This document shows positions 51,764 through 61,856 of a stretch of DNA of 64,000 bases, in pieces (the stretch's first letter is position 1; every line of letters begins with the position of its first letter). The translations under genes and the position numbers were made by a program. This DNA comes from Williamsia sp. CHRR-6. Lineage in GTDB: Bacteria; Actinomycetota; Actinomycetes; Mycobacteriales; Mycobacteriaceae. The stretch is from NCBI RefSeq assembly GCF_018474015.1, contig NZ_JAHCSG010000001.1, positions 62,001 through 126,000 on the forward strand. Reading direction: 5' to 3'. The notes below the pieces were generated by a model. That model saw nothing but the letters and a program-made list of their open reading frames with translations. It was not told where the DNA came from and searched no databases.

Positions 51764-52786
51764 GTGATCGATGTCCGCCCCTCCACCACACCCGTCTCGA
51801 CTGGCGGGCACAACTCAGCACACTCCGGCCGTCCGCGGTGTGAGGTCGTGGCGGCGTTGCTCGCCGTGGCGGCGACGGCGCTGACCGCGTGTGGTTCCGG
51901 TGGCTCGGAATCGACGGCGAGCAGTCGCGCCACTACGTCGAGCACGAGTGCGGGCTGCACCACCGACTCGACGGTCAACGCGCCTGCGGTGTCTCTGCTC
52001 CCGATTCCGCCTGCCGCGGTCACCGTCGACGATCCGGGCGTCGAACCACGGGTCGTCACAGCCGCATCCGCCGACAACACCTCGCCACAGCGCGTGGTGC
52101 TACGCACGTCGTCGACCTCGACGAGCGCAGGACCCGGCCGTCCGGCGGAGAACAGAGACCAGAGCGTCGAGCTGGGTCTGACCGCACGCTTCCTGTGCAC
52201 CGATCCCACCGACGTCGAGCTGGCGCTCGATTCGGCCACGTCGCCCGAGCCCGGATTGGCGTCGTCGCTGCGTAAGGTCGTCGGTTCTCGGGCCGGACTG
52301 GCGGTGGCCAGTGGTTCGGTCCCGGGGGCGCTTCGGCTGCTGCCCGCCGCCGAGGCCGACGATGCGGCCCGATCGGCGGTCGAGCAGTCACTGCTGCAGG
52401 CGCTGACCCAGTCGGTGACGTTGCCGACGGTGCCCATCGGAGTGGGTGCCCGCTGGCGCGCGGTCCGCACGGTGTCGGGCGGGGCGACCGTCACCCAGAC
52501 CCTCACCGCGACGCTGCGGGCCCGCTCCGGCAACCGACTGACCGTCGACGTGGCCATCGACGAGGAACCGGTGAACTCAGTGTTCGTGGTGCCAGGGACC
52601 GACACCACCCTGACCATCGCCGCCTACAGCTCCAGCGGAACCGGAACCGTCACCCTCGACCTGTCCCGCGGCCTCCCGGTCGACGGCGGCCTGACCGTCT
52701 CGGGCGGACGTTCACTCGTCGGCGCCGACCCGAATGCTCCGCTGCTGCAGCGGACCAGCTTCTCGGCGCGCTGGCAGAGCCGCTGA
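51764..52786 (+). CDS. Putative lipoprotein of unknown function
   Basis: This 340-residue protein starts with a hydrophilic 25-residue segment, a hydrophobic stretch and a lipobox ending LTACG (Cys43), followed by a Ser/Thr-rich linker, as in surface-exposed actinobacterial lipoproteins. The rest is a beta-rich domain with [15 protein letters not shown] and [19 protein letters not shown] repeats of polarity but no catalytic motif I recognise. It is divergent from lspA, which together with Lgt would process it. Confidence 0.8.
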   Translation: MIDVRPSTTPVSTGGHNSAHSGRPRCEVVAALLAVAATALTACGSGGSESTASSRATTSSTSAGCTTDSTVNAPAVSLLPIPPAAVTVDDPGVEPRVVTAASADNTSPQRVVLRTSSTSTSAGPGRPAENRDQSVELGLTARFLCTDPTDVELALDSATSPEPGLASSLRKVVGSRAGLAVASGSVPGALRLLPAAEADDAARSAVEQSLLQALTQSVTLPTVPIGVGARWRAVRTVSGGATVTQTLTATLRARSGNRLTVDVAIDEEPVNSVFVVPGTDTTLTIAAYSSSGTGTVTLDLSRGLPVDGGLTVSGGRSLVGADPNAPLLQRTSFSARWQSR

Positions 52787-52868
52787 CCGATCCCGGCCGG
52801 CGGCCGGTCACGACCAGCACGCCAGCTGCACACGACGTCGCGGAGCACGACCGGTGCCCCCGGTAGGA

Positions 52869-52900
52869 CGAAGCCCCCGAGAGCGGTCTCGGGGGCTTCG
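52869..52900. terminator. Strong bidirectional hairpin terminator
   Basis: CGAAGCCCCCGAGA and TCTCGGGGGCTTCG form a perfect 14-bp stem with a GCGG loop. It lies between two convergent lipoprotein genes and can end both transcripts. Confidence 0.85.
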
Positions 52901-52940
52901 TGGTCGGGCCCGTGGTCGGCCCCGTGGTGATTGAACCTGC

Positions 52941-53471
52941 TCAGTTGGCCTGCGCGGGGCACATCGGGCTGGCCACCTTGTTGGTCTGCAGCAGCAGACA
53001 GACGGTGCTCTTGGCGAGCTTCCACTTGCCCTGGTCGTAGATGATCTGCGCCTCGACGGTGAGTGCAGGCTGCTGTGGCACGGTCACCTTCACCTTCACA
53101 GTCGCCTGACCCGGACCGGTGGCGATGACCGGTGCCTGCAGCACGTACGTGACGTCTGGGTTCTGCTTCTTGGCGGTCACCAGCTTGTCGAAGAGCTTGG
53201 GGTCGGCCGAGGAACCCTGCACCAGGGCCGTCTTGGCGCTGTTCGGTACCGCCGGGTCGAGCGCCTTCTCCAACAGTCCGTTCAGCGTGACTGCGCTCGG
53301 CGGCTTCGACGGGTCCGACACCCCGCCGTCGGCGCTGGTCGCCGCAGTCGTCGAGGCGGTGGTGGCTGCGGTGGTCTCGTCGCCTCCGGAGCCGCCGCTG
53401 TCACCGCAGGCCGCGATGGTGAGGAATGCGGCCACAGCCATACCCGCAGTGGCGATCTTGTGCAGCTTCAC
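52941..53471 (-). CDS. MTB12-like secreted lipoprotein
   Basis: The 176-residue product has a signal peptide with lipobox TIAACG (Cys near residue 22), a Thr/Ala/Ser-rich linker, and a C-terminal domain resembling the low-molecular-weight antigen MTB12 (VTLNGLLEKALDPAVPNSAK and VEAQIIYDQGKWKLAKSTVCLLL). Function is unknown. GTG 53471 is chosen because AAGGA lies seven bases upstream; the ATG five codons earlier lacks a ribosome site. A Cys pair near the C-terminus may form a disulfide. Confidence 0.82.
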   Translation of the reverse strand: MKLHKIATAGMAVAAFLTIAACGDSGGSGGDETTAATTASTTAATSADGGVSDPSKPPSAVTLNGLLEKALDPAVPNSAKTALVQGSSADPKLFDKLVTAKKQNPDVTYVLQAPVIATGPGQATVKVKVTVPQQPALTVEAQIIYDQGKWKLAKSTVCLLLQTNKVASPMCPAQAN

Positions 53472-53725
53472 GTGTTCGTCCTTCATGTTGATTGCTCGTA
53501 TGGATTCGGCCGATCAGGATTCCGCCGGTCGGGGTCCAGCTCGGGCGAGGCAGCGTGGTGGACCCGGGCCGACGGTCGGCCGAAACAGGGGCCCGGGTGA
53601 CCGAACCGCGCACGGCACCGGCCGAGCCGAACTCGGCGGCCCCCGCGTCGGACCCACACTATGCCAAGTCGTTGTCCGATGATCCACCCCGTGACCGGCC
53701 ACGGACGTCGGCGGACGGGCCCGAT

Positions 53726-53731
53726 TTGACC
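53726..53731 (+). promoter_or_regulatory. Candidate -35 box of ansA
   Basis: TTGACC lies 17 bases before CACTGT, a poor -10, and would start the mRNA only a few bases before ATG 53763. A short palindrome, ATCACTGTGAT, overlaps this site. The remainder of the 291-base divergent gap shows no other clear signal. Confidence 0.3.
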
Positions 53732-53762
53732 GGTGACCAGGTACCCATCACTGTGATCGATC

Positions 53763-54869
53763 ATGGCCGCTCCCCCGCACATCGTCCTCATCGGCACCGG
53801 CGGAACCATCTCGGCGGTGGCTGGGGGCGACGGGTTGATCGCGACCCGAACCCCCGACGAGTTGCTCGCGCCACACCGCGGTGACGACGTCACGGTGTCG
53901 ACGCGCACAGTGCTCAACGTCGACAGCGCCGCCATCACCCCCGACGAGCAGTATCGACTTCTCGGCGCCGTGCTCGAGGCCCTCGACGACCCGACTGTGA
54001 CCGGCGTCGTGGTCACCCACGGCACCGACTCGTTGGAGGAGTCGGCGATCCTGTTGGACCTCGCGCACCGGGATCGGCGGCGTGTCGTGCTGACCGGGGC
54101 ACAGTTGCCCGCCGACTCCCCCATCGCCGACGGACCGGCCAATCTCACGGCGGCGTTGCGGTTGGCGGCCACCGGCCCCGGAGCTCCTCGTCCTGTCGCT
54201 CTCCGTCCCGACACCTCTCGTCCCGACACCTCCCGTCCCGACACCTCCCGTCCCGACACCTCTCGTCCCGACACCTCTCGTCCCGACACCTCCTATGTCT
54301 CGCATCCGGGAGCCGAGATCGGGGTGTCGGTGGCCTTCGGTGGACAGGTGTTGCCCGCTCGCGGGCTGTTCAAGTCCCACCTGACCGATGCGGCGGCATT
54401 CGACTGTGTGGCACCGGCACTGCATCGGGTGCTCACCCCGGACTGGGACCGCGCGCTGCTGACCGATCCGGCGGCGCGATCGGCAGCACTGGCGGCCGCC
54501 CGAGTCGACATCATCGCGCTGCACCCCGGCGTAGACCCCGACCTGCTCGCCGCCCATGTGGCCGCAGGTGCTCGGGCGTTGGTGCTGATCGGTCTCGGCT
54601 CGGGCAACACCCATCCCGGTGTGGTGGACTCCGTGCGCCGCGTCGTATCCGACGGCACGCCGGTGGTGGTGAGCACGCGCGTCCCGCATGGCGCGGTGCA
54701 TCCGACCTACGGGGGCGGTGGCGGCGGAGTGGACCTGGTGCGCGCGGGTGCGACCCCGTCGACCTGGCTGCGGCCGCCACAGGTTCGAATGGCACTACAG
54801 GCCTTGCTGATCAGCGATCCGAGCGGGTTCACGGTCGGCGACTTCTTCGCCCGCACCCAGCCGATGTGA
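53763..54869 (+). CDS. ansA: L-asparaginase
   Basis: The 368-residue cytosolic enzyme hydrolyses asparagine to aspartate and ammonia. It has the first catalytic Thr in IGTGGTIS, the second block VVTHGTDSLEESA, and the lysine region GAQLPADSP. Between residues about 140 and 182 it carries six RPDTS repeats plus short flanks, an insertion in a loop just before GVSVAFGGQVLPARG; related asparaginases have a short loop there. It corresponds to Rv1538c. It converges with the dinB-family gene, 23 bases away. Confidence 0.94.
   Translation: MAAPPHIVLIGTGGTISAVAGGDGLIATRTPDELLAPHRGDDVTVSTRTVLNVDSAAITPDEQYRLLGAVLEALDDPTVTGVVVTHGTDSLEESAILLDLAHRDRRRVVLTGAQLPADSPIADGPANLTAALRLAATGPGAPRPVALRPDTSRPDTSRPDTSRPDTSRPDTSRPDTSYVSHPGAEIGVSVAFGGQVLPARGLFKSHLTDAAAFDCVAPALHRVLTPDWDRALLTDPAARSAALAAARVDIIALHPGVDPDLLAAHVAAGARALVLIGLGSGNTHPGVVDSVRRVVSDGTPVVVSTRVPHGAVHPTYGGGGGGVDLVRAGATPSTWLRPPQVRMALQALLISDPSGFTVGDFFARTQPM
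54204..54293. repeat. Six 15-bp tandem repeats in ansA
   Basis: CGTCCCGACACCTC(T/C) is repeated six times without interruption, differing only at the last, synonymous base, and encodes RPDTS x6. Confidence 0.97.
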
Positions 54870-54892
54870 ACGCGGCCGCACAGACCCCACGA

Positions 54893-56359
54893 TCAGGCCT
54901 GCAGGGGCCCCTCGCGCTCGGCCGCGGTCCAGTCCAGGCTGTCGAGCGGGTCGGCGATCTGCAGTTCGGGTAGTGCGGCCGGGAATGTGCGGGCCGGGCC
55001 CGGACCACTCGCGCGGGTCTCGAACCGCACGGTGACCACTCCGTGGCCGCTGCCCTGCACCCAGCCGTGACCGAGGTCGGGGTGGTGGACATCGGTTCCG
55101 GTGATCCAGGTGACCTGCCCTGACTCGTCGACCACGCGTCCGCTGCGCTGTTGCACTCCGGCCACCTGGTCGTCGCCCCCACCGAGTGCCTCGGGGTCGT
55201 CGGAGACGGTCGGCGACTGCGGTTCGTCGGCGTTCGCCTCGGTGGGTGCCCCGATGGGCGGCACAGCCGATGCGGCGGGATCGAACAACAGGAACTGTTC
55301 CACCGAGCTCAGGCCGGCGTATCCGACACCCACCAAGCGCACCGGTCCGATGTCGACCGGGTCCAACGCCAGTCGCTGCGCCACCGCTTCGAGCACCTCC
55401 AGATCGGTGGTGGCCGTCGGCAGCGTGGCCGAACGGGTGAGAACCGCCATGTCCGCCTTCTTCATCTTCACCACCACCGTTCGCGCGCCGCGGCCGTCGT
55501 CGAGCAGCCGCCGGTGCGCAGCGGATGCGGCGCGAGAGATGGCCGGCCGCAACGCATCCAGGGTGATCACATCGTCGGCGAAGGTCGATTCGGCACTGAT
55601 CTGTTTGGCCGAGGCCCGTTCGGCAACCGGACGATCATCGACGCCGTGGGCCAACCGGTGCAGCGCCGGACCCAACGCGGTGCCCAGGATCGAGGTCACC
55701 TCCATCGCCGACAGGTCGGCGAGCTGACCAACGGTGTCGATCCCGAGCCGGTGCAGACGATCACCGGCCACCGGGCCGATTCCCCACAGCGCCCGAACCG
55801 GTAGCGGCCGCAGGAAGTCCTGTTCGTCCTCGGGTGAGACGACCAGTACCCCATCGGGTTTGGCGAGACCGGAGGCGATCTTGGCGATCTGCTTGCCACT
55901 GCCGGCACCGAAGGAGACGGTGAGCCCCAGCTCGGCGCGCACCCGCGATCGGATCCGTTCGGCGAAGTCGACCACCTCGTCCACCGACGCCCCGACCAGC
56001 GCCTCCGGTTCCCCGAAGGCCTCGTCGAAGGAGAGCATCTCGATCACCGGAAGGTGCTCGCGCACCAGGGCGAACACCCGGCGACTGACCACCCGGTACA
56101 CCCCGATGCGCGGCGGCACCACCACCGCACCGGCACCGACGAGTCGACGCGCCTGCTGCATCGGCATCGCCGAGTGCGCGCCGAACCGTCGCGCCTCGTA
56201 GCTGGCGCCGGCGACGACGCCGCGGCCACCGACCCCGCCGACGAGGACCGGCCGACCCCGCAGTGTCGGGCGGGTGAGCTGCTCGACGGAGGCGAAGAAC
56301 GCGTCCATGTCGATGTGCAGGACCCACCGCGCCGTCCCCGTCCGGTCTGCCTGCACCAC
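54893..56359 (-). CDS. dinB: Y-family DNA polymerase, DinB/DinX type
   Basis: This 488-residue translesion polymerase has [15 protein letters not shown], the catalytic [29 protein letters not shown] and the [17 protein letters not shown] hairpin motif. It matches mycobacterial DinX (Rv1537). After the little-finger domain there is a C-terminal extension of about 110 residues with a variable acidic linker and a [21 protein letters not shown] block. No SOS-like box was seen. The start is GTG 56359 or the next GTG, three bases on. Confidence 0.93.
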   Translation of the reverse strand: MVQADRTGTARWVLHIDMDAFFASVEQLTRPTLRGRPVLVGGVGGRGVVAGASYEARRFGAHSAMPMQQARRLVGAGAVVVPPRIGVYRVVSRRVFALVREHLPVIEMLSFDEAFGEPEALVGASVDEVVDFAERIRSRVRAELGLTVSFGAGSGKQIAKIASGLAKPDGVLVVSPEDEQDFLRPLPVRALWGIGPVAGDRLHRLGIDTVGQLADLSAMEVTSILGTALGPALHRLAHGVDDRPVAERASAKQISAESTFADDVITLDALRPAISRAASAAHRRLLDDGRGARTVVVKMKKADMAVLTRSATLPTATTDLEVLEAVAQRLALDPVDIGPVRLVGVGYAGLSSVEQFLLFDPAASAVPPIGAPTEANADEPQSPTVSDDPEALGGGDDQVAGVQQRSGRVVDESGQVTWITGTDVHHPDLGHGWVQGSGHGVVTVRFETRASGPGPARTFPAALPELQIADPLDSLDWTAAEREGPLQA

Positions 56360-56489
56360 CGCTCCAGCCTAGGCAGCGCGCACCGACCGCCCGTCAGGCG
56401 CGGGGGTCAGCAGGAACGCCGGGATGAGTGACGCGATCGCGCGCAGTTCGGTGTCGGTCGAGCGGTGAGACACGTCGCCTCGGGGCCGG

Positions 56490-56766
56490 TCGCTGCGGGC
56501 GATCGCGCGGGACCTGGGCGTCGTCTGCTGCGCGGTCTACCGGTACGTCCGCAGCCGAGACGAACTGCTCACCCTGCTCGTCGTCGACGCGTCCACCGAG
56601 CTCACCGCCGCCGCGGTCACCGGGGTCGACGACGCCCGCGCCCGGATGGTGGCGCCCGGATGGTGGCGCCCGGCACGGCGACGCGGACCTGGGCACTCAC
56701 CGAACCAGCATGCTGGGCCCTGCTGGACGGCACACCGGTTCCCCGGTTACGAAACCCCCGGTGAGC
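56490..56766 (+). pseudogene. Decayed TetR-family regulator
   Basis: A TetR helix-turn-helix is readable from 56490: SLRAIARDLGVVCCAVYRYVRSRDELLTLLVVDAS. The usual N-terminal helix before it is gone. The frame is then broken by a 14-bp tandem duplication (56643-56670). Removing one copy restores ARARMVAPGTATRTWALTEPACWALLDGTPVP, a typical TetR C-terminal segment. A further extra C in the TTCCCC run at about 56742 breaks the following PGYETP. The remnant is about 90 codons instead of about 200, so internal sequence is also lost. Confidence 0.75.
56643..56670. repeat. 14-bp tandem duplication causing a frameshift
   Basis: CGGATGGTGGCGCC occurs twice in succession within the TetR remnant. Confidence 0.95.
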
Positions 56767-56771
56767 AGTGA

Positions 56772-59700
56772 TCAGACCCGGGTCAGTTCCCCTCGTACAC
56801 CGTCGCCGAGGTCCGTCGCCTCCGCGGCGAGGTCCGTCGGATCGACGACGTCGAGACGCACGGCGAGCACCTCGCCGGCGATGAGATCGCGGTGACGCCG
56901 CGCCCACTCCTGCCGCTCCTTCGGCACACCGAGACGCACCTCGATGCGGTCGGAGACGTCGAACCCGTGCGACCGGCGCGCGTCCTGCAGTTCCCGGATG
57001 CGATCCTTCGCCCACCCCTCGGCCTCGAGTTCCTCGGTGACGGTGGTGTCGAGCACCACCAGCCCCCCACCCGAAGGCAGCTCGGCCGTCGAATCCGGTT
57101 CCACAGCAACCAGTTTGCGACTGAACTCATCGCCGGTCAGGGCCAATCCGTCGGCCACCACCGTCTCGACACCATCGACGACCTCCAGACTCCAGGCCCC
57201 GGACTTGACCGCCTTGATGGCTCGCTGGACGTCCTTGCCCAGGCGAGGTCCGGCAGCGCGCGCATTGACCACCACCTCCACCTTCCCGAAGGCGTCGGCG
57301 TCGGCAGACAGCTGCACCGCCTTGACGTTCATCTCATCGGCGATCAGGTCGGTGTAGCCGACCAACCGAGCCGCTGAATCACCGGCGACGGTCAACGCGG
57401 GCAACGGAAGTCGCACCCGCAGCTTGTTCGCCTTGCGTAGGCTCGAGGCCACCGAACACACCTGCTGCACCTCGTCCATCGCGGCGACGAGGTCGGCATC
57501 GGCCGGTAGGTCACCTGCGGTGGGCCAATCGGCCAGATGCACCGAGCGACCACCGGTCAGTCCCCGCCACATCGCCTCGGTCAGCATCGGCAGCAACGGC
57601 GCCGCCAGCCGACAAGCCACCTCCAGGACCGTGTAGAGGGTGTCGAACGCGTCGGCTGCGGGCTCGCCGGCCACCTGCGCGTCTTGACCGGCCCAGAACC
57701 GTTGGCGTGAACGGCGGACGTACCAATTGGTCAGCGCATCACAGAAGTCGCGGAACGCCTCGCAGGCACCGGCCACGTCGTAGGTCTGCAACGCCGAGGT
57801 CATGGTGTCGCGGGTGACGGCGAGCTTGGCCAGGATGTAGCGGTCCAGAGTGTTCGTCGAGTCGGTCCGCCACGTGGCGGGCCGATCGGCGTAGAGCGCG
57901 AGGAAGCTGTAGGCGTTCCACAGGGGCAACATCGCCTGGCGCACACCCTCGCGGATGCCGCGCTCGGTGACGACGAGGTTGCCACCCCGCAGGATCGGCG
58001 AGGCCATCAGGAACCACCGCATCGCATCGGAGCCATCGCGGTCGAACACCTCGTTGACGTCGGGATAGTTGCGCTTGGACTTGCTCATCTTCGCGCCGTC
58101 GTCGCCCAGGACGATCCCGTGAGCGGCGGCCGTACGAAACGCCGGCCGGTCGAACAGTGCGGTGGCCAAAACGTGCAGGTTGTAGAACCAGCCGCGGGTC
58201 TGCCCGTTGTACTCGACGATGAAATCGCCCGGATTCCGCGCCGGCACCCCGGCTTCGGGGTCGCCGTCGAACCAGTCGGCGTTCTCGAACGGGTAGTGCA
58301 CCTGGGCGAACGGCATCGAACCCGACTCGAACCAGCAGTCGAGCACCTCGGGGACCCGGCGCATGGTGGAGCGCCCCGTCGGGTCGTCGGGGTTGGGCCG
58401 GGTGAGCTCGTCGATGTGCGGCCGGTGCAGGTTGGTCGGGCGTACCCCGAAATCCCGCTCGAGCTCATCGAGGGAGCCGTACACGTCGACACGTGGGTGT
58501 TCGGGGTCGTCGGAGATCCACACCGGGATGGGCGCACCCCAGTAGCGGTTGCGACTGATGTTCCAGTCCTTGGCACCTTCGAGCCACTTGCCGAACTGCC
58601 CGTCCCGGATATGCGCGGGTGACCAGGTGATCTGCTGATTCAGCTCCAGCATCCGCTCCTTGATCGGGGCGACCGCGACGAACCACGACGGCACCGCCAT
58701 GTAGATCAACGGTTTCCCCGACCGCCACGAGTGCGGGTAGCTGTGCTCGATCGTCTCGTGCCGCACGATCCGACCACTGTTCTTGAGGTCCTTGATGATC
58801 ACCGGGTTGGCGTCGAACACCATGAGTCCCTCGTACGGGGCCACCGCGGAGGTGAAGCGTCCACCCGAGTCCAGCGGTTGCACCACCTCGATCCCGTTGG
58901 CGACTGCCAACTCCATGTCCTCCTCACCGAACGCCGGTGCCAGGTGCACGATCCCGGTGCCGCTGTCGGTGGTCACGTAGTCACCCAACAGAGTTCGATG
59001 CGCACGCGGATGGTCGACGAAGAAGTCGAACGGCGGCGTGTAGGTGGCCTCGGCCAGATCACGGCCGGCGTAGGTGTCGAGGACCTCGGCGTTGTCCCCC
59101 AGCTCGCGGGCGTAGCTCGCGATCCGGGCCGACGCCAGCAGGTACTCCTCGCCGTCCGCGGCGCGCACGCGCGCGTACTCGACATCGGGATTGACCGCGA
59201 TGGCCAGGTTCGACGGCAACGTCCACGGGGTGGTCGTCCAGATGAGCGCTTTGACCCCCACCAGGTCCTCTGGCACCCCACCGGTCAGCGGCATGGCCAC
59301 CGTCACGGCGGGATCCTGGCGCATCCGGTAGGCGTCGTCGAGCTTGGATTCCTGGTTGCTCAGCGGCGTCTGCTCGTACCAGCTGTAGGGCAGCACCCGA
59401 TAGCCCTGATAGATCAGGCCCTTGTCGTGTAGACGTTTGAACGCCCACATGACCGACTCCATGTAATCCAGGTCGAGGGTCTTGTAATCGTTGTCGAAGT
59501 CGACCCAGCGGGCCTGGCGGGTGACGTAGGCACGCCACTCATCGGTGTAGCGCAGCACCGACTCGCGGCAGAAGTCGTTGAACTTCTCCACGCCCATCTT
59601 CTCGATCTCGGACTTGTCGGTGATCCCCAGCTGCCGCTCGGCCTCCAGCTCGGCGGGCAGACCGTGTGTGTCCCACCCGAATCGACGCTCCACCTTCTTG

Positions 59701-60032
59701 CCGAGCATGGTCTGGAAACGCGGAACGATGTCCTTGACGTATCCGGTCAACAGGTGTCCGTAGTGCGGCAGGCCGTTGGCGAACGGAGGGCCGTCGTAGA
59801 AGACGAACTCCTCGGCGTCGGCGCGCGCGGCGATCGAAGCGACGAAGGTGTCGTCGACGGCCCAGTAGTCCAGGACCGCCTTCTCCAGATCGGGGAATCG
59901 AGGAACTGACGCGCCGGTGCCGGTGACGTCGACGATCGGGTACGTCCGCCGACCTGTGGCCCCGTCCGACACAGCAGACTGGGCCGAAGCAGACTGGGCC
60001 GACGATGACTCGGTGGTGCGCTCGGTGCTCAC
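56772..60032 (-). CDS. ileS: Isoleucyl-tRNA synthetase
   Basis: IleS charges tRNA-Ile. The 1086-residue class I synthetase has the HIGH-equivalent [22 protein letters not shown] in the editing domain, [11 protein letters not shown] and the long C-terminal domain of the actinobacterial/eukaryote-like type. The N-terminal leader contains an [10 protein letters not shown] repeat from a 15-bp duplication. GTG 60032 has GAGGAG eight bases upstream, and this site is part of a T-box leader. Conserved as Rv1536. Confidence 0.97.
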   Translation of the reverse strand: MSTERTTESSSAQSASAQSAVSDGATGRRTYPIVDVTGTGASVPRFPDLEKAVLDYWAVDDTFVASIAARADAEEFVFYDGPPFANGLPHYGHLLTGYVKDIVPRFQTMLGKKVERRFGWDTHGLPAELEAERQLGITDKSEIEKMGVEKFNDFCRESVLRYTDEWRAYVTRQARWVDFDNDYKTLDLDYMESVMWAFKRLHDKGLIYQGYRVLPYSWYEQTPLSNQESKLDDAYRMRQDPAVTVAMPLTGGVPEDLVGVKALIWTTTPWTLPSNLAIAVNPDVEYARVRAADGEEYLLASARIASYARELGDNAEVLDTYAGRDLAEATYTPPFDFFVDHPRAHRTLLGDYVTTDSGTGIVHLAPAFGEEDMELAVANGIEVVQPLDSGGRFTSAVAPYEGLMVFDANPVIIKDLKNSGRIVRHETIEHSYPHSWRSGKPLIYMAVPSWFVAVAPIKERMLELNQQITWSPAHIRDGQFGKWLEGAKDWNISRNRYWGAPIPVWISDDPEHPRVDVYGSLDELERDFGVRPTNLHRPHIDELTRPNPDDPTGRSTMRRVPEVLDCWFESGSMPFAQVHYPFENADWFDGDPEAGVPARNPGDFIVEYNGQTRGWFYNLHVLATALFDRPAFRTAAAHGIVLGDDGAKMSKSKRNYPDVNEVFDRDGSDAMRWFLMASPILRGGNLVVTERGIREGVRQAMLPLWNAYSFLALYADRPATWRTDSTNTLDRYILAKLAVTRDTMTSALQTYDVAGACEAFRDFCDALTNWYVRRSRQRFWAGQDAQVAGEPAADAFDTLYTVLEVACRLAAPLLPMLTEAMWRGLTGGRSVHLADWPTAGDLPADADLVAAMDEVQQVCSVASSLRKANKLRVRLPLPALTVAGDSAARLVGYTDLIADEMNVKAVQLSADADAFGKVEVVVNARAAGPRLGKDVQRAIKAVKSGAWSLEVVDGVETVVADGLALTGDEFSRKLVAVEPDSTAELPSGGGLVVLDTTVTEELEAEGWAKDRIRELQDARRSHGFDVSDRIEVRLGVPKERQEWARRHRDLIAGEVLAVRLDVVDPTDLAAEATDLGDGVRGELTRV
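59973..60002. repeat. 15-bp tandem duplication in the ileS N-terminus
   Basis: AGCAGACTGGGCCGA occurs twice in succession, encoding part of [11 protein letters not shown]. Confidence 0.9.
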
Positions 60033-60263
60033 AGCGAAAACTCCTCGTGCCAGGTCGTGGTGGACGACGTGTTCGGCACGGGGACGACGAAGACCTCGCC
60101 GCGGTACCACCCCGCTTGCACCGACATGCGGTGCCACTCATGACGATCCGCGGGTTCGCAGACCACCGACGGCTGTGTCGGGCCGTACCCGTCCGGTTCT
60201 ACTGCCGCGACACGATGCCGCGGGTTCTTCCGGATGCTCCCCGGTGATGGCCGGATCGACGCT
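60033..60263 (-). ncRNA. Translational T-box riboswitch upstream of ileS
   Basis: The leader contains the T-box sequence TGGTACCGCG (60109-60100 on the minus strand), whose UGGU would pair with the ACCA end of uncharged tRNA-Ile. GCGGGG (60115-60110) can pair with CCCCGT (60083-60078) to form the antisequestrator. Alternatively CCCCGTGCC (60083-60075) pairs with GGCACGAGG (60051-60043), hiding the ileS Shine-Dalgarno. Upstream, a short CCGG hairpin presents AUC (60248-60246), an Ile codon. A stem with GAA opposite AGTA (60227-60197) resembles the T-box S-turn. This layout fits the ultrashort-stem-I ileS T-boxes known from actinobacteria. Confidence 0.88.
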
Positions 60264-60269
60264 CCTGCG

Positions 60270-60275
60270 AGTCTA
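60270..60275 (-). promoter_or_regulatory. -10 box of the ileS T-box transcript
   Basis: TAGACT on the minus strand fits TAnnnT well and would start the RNA near 60263, giving a leader of about 230 bases. A -35 is not clear. Confidence 0.5.
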
Positions 60276-60310
60276 GGCCACAGTCGTCAACGACGTTCAC
60301 AGGCCAACGC

Positions 60311-60886
60311 TCAGGAGCTCGACCCGTCGGCGCGGTGGCGGGCACGTGAATCGGCCCCGCGGCCTTCGACGGAGGGGACTTCGACGATGCGTGGGATCTC
60401 CGCAGTCGTCTCGGAGGCGGATTCAGATGCCGACACCTCGGTCGGCTCGGGCGGCGACGAGACCGGCTCAGGGGCCCTCGACGACCGGGCCATATCCGGC
60501 GCAGCAGGTGACCCTTCGCCGCCAGAGTCGTCGTGGGATCCGATCTGCGAACCCGAGACCTCGGGCTCAGGTGTGGGCGGGTCGGACACCACCGGGATCG
60601 GCGCGGTCAGCTCGGCTGCCGAGGGATCCTGCGAGGCCGGCTGCGCGGTGCGCCGACGACGGCGACCACTGCGAGCAGTGTGGACGGCGTTGCGGGTGCG
60701 AGTGACATACGGCGCCGCCGACCGCGTCAGCGCCGACGACAGCCCCAGAGTGTCGGCCAACAACAACAGGCCACCGACAACGCACACCACGATGCAAGCC
60801 ACCGCCAACCACAGCGTCCCGGTGACCAGCGCCACGACCAGGAGGGCGAACCCGATGAGGGTGGCGGCCAGCGCCGACACGAGCAC
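60311..60886 (-). CDS. Membrane protein next to wag31
   Basis: This 191-residue protein has two hydrophobic helices in its first 50 residues (VLVSALAATLIGFALLVV and LWLAVACIVVCVVGGLLLL), an Arg-rich turn (SGRRRRRTAQ) and a long Pro/Ser/Glu-rich tail. It is similar in place to Rv2144c beside wag31. Function is unknown. GTG 60886 is chosen because AGGAGG lies nine bases upstream; the TTG nine codons earlier has none. It is downstream of wag31 and may share its transcript. Confidence 0.75.
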   Translation of the reverse strand: MLVSALAATLIGFALLVVALVTGTLWLAVACIVVCVVGGLLLLADTLGLSSALTRSAAPYVTRTRNAVHTARSGRRRRRTAQPASQDPSAAELTAPIPVVSDPPTPEPEVSGSQIGSHDDSGGEGSPAAPDMARSSRAPEPVSSPPEPTEVSASESASETTAEIPRIVEVPSVEGRGADSRARHRADGSSS

Positions 60887-60982
60887 TGCGCTCAGCCTCC
60901 TCGAGCGGTCCAACAGATGTCACCGCCCAGATCACCCAGGCGAGAGCGGAACAAACCACCGTGTTGTCGGCAGAATCAGAGA

Positions 60983-61045
60983 TCAGCCTGCCGACCGCCA
61001 CGACGTCAGCCTGCCGGCTGCCACGACGTCAGCCTGCCGGCTTGG
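60983..61045. repeat. 23-bp tandem repeat across the wag31 stop codon
   Basis: TCAGCCTGCCGxCxGCCACGACG starts at 60983 and 61006, and a partial copy at 61029-61045 codes the last residues and stop of Wag31. The repeat thus extends wag31's 3' end outward into the intergenic gap. Confidence 0.9.
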
Positions 61046-61856
61046 CGAACCCAGCCGAATTCGTGAAACCGCCATTGCCCGGGTCCGACGAGAAGGCGTC
61101 TGCGGGGCGCCCGCCGTTGTCCACCGGTGCCGCGCTGTCGCGCTGCTGCAGCTCCTCGAGCTGGGACTCCAGGTAGGTGCGCAGACGGGTTCGGTACTCG
61201 CGCTCGAAGTTCTTGAGCTGCTCGATCCGACCCTCCAGCACCGACCGCTGCTGGTTGATGGTGCTCATGATCTCGGTGTGCTTGCGCTCGGCGTCGGCGG
61301 CGAGGGCGTCGGCCTTTTCCTGGGCCTGACGCGTGGTCGCCTCGGCCCTGGTCTGCGAGTCGGCGAGAATGGCCTCCGAACGCTGCCGCGCATCGGCCAA
61401 CATCCCCTCGGACTTGGTGCGTGCCTCGCTGACCATCGAGTCCGCCCGGGCCCGCGCGTCGGCGAGCAGTCCTTCGGACTCGGTGCGCGCATTCCCGGTC
61501 AGCCGATCGGCGGTGTCCTGGGCCAGGCTCAACACCTTGGCGGCGCGCACGTGTGAATCGTCGTCGGTGCTCGGGGTCGGGGCAGGCTCGCTGTAGGCCC
61601 GCGCCGGTGGCGCGAAAGACGCGGCCGGCGCTTCGTCGGCCCGCGGGCCCGACGATGTGGCCGAACGGGCCTGCGACAGATCCCCTTCGAGCTCCTCCAC
61701 CCGCTGCTTGAGGTCGGTGTTCTCCTCGATCAGGCGCGCGAGCTCGGCTTCGACGAAGTCGAGGAACTGATCGACCTCGTCCTCGTTGTAGCCGCGTTTA
61801 CCGATCGGAGGTTTGCTGAACGCGACGTTGTGCACATCAGCCGGTGTGAGCCGCAT
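61029..61856 (-). CDS. wag31: Cell-pole protein Wag31/DivIVA
   Basis: Wag31 marks the growing poles and recruits the elongation machinery in mycolic-acid actinobacteria. The 275-residue protein has the membrane-binding DivIVA N-terminus ([30 protein letters not shown] region), a first coiled coil to about residue 65, a Pro/Ala-rich linker, and a long coiled coil (about 105-240) with 11-residue periodicity ([20 protein letters not shown]). The Gly/Asn/Ala-rich tail ends in KPAG. ATG 61856 follows AAAGGGG. It is in the ancestral sepF-yggT-divIVA order. Confidence 0.96.
   Translation of the reverse strand: MRLTPADVHNVAFSKPPIGKRGYNEDEVDQFLDFVEAELARLIEENTDLKQRVEELEGDLSQARSATSSGPRADEAPAASFAPPARAYSEPAPTPSTDDDSHVRAAKVLSLAQDTADRLTGNARTESEGLLADARARADSMVSEARTKSEGMLADARQRSEAILADSQTRAEATTRQAQEKADALAADAERKHTEIMSTINQQRSVLEGRIEQLKNFEREYRTRLRTYLESQLEELQQRDSAAPVDNGGRPADAFSSDPGNGGFTNSAGFAKPAG

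Noticed and set aside
54204-54293. Possible CRISPR-like array in ansA
   Set aside because: Repeats are contiguous 15-bp units without spacers and stay in frame within a real enzyme; no cas genes are present.
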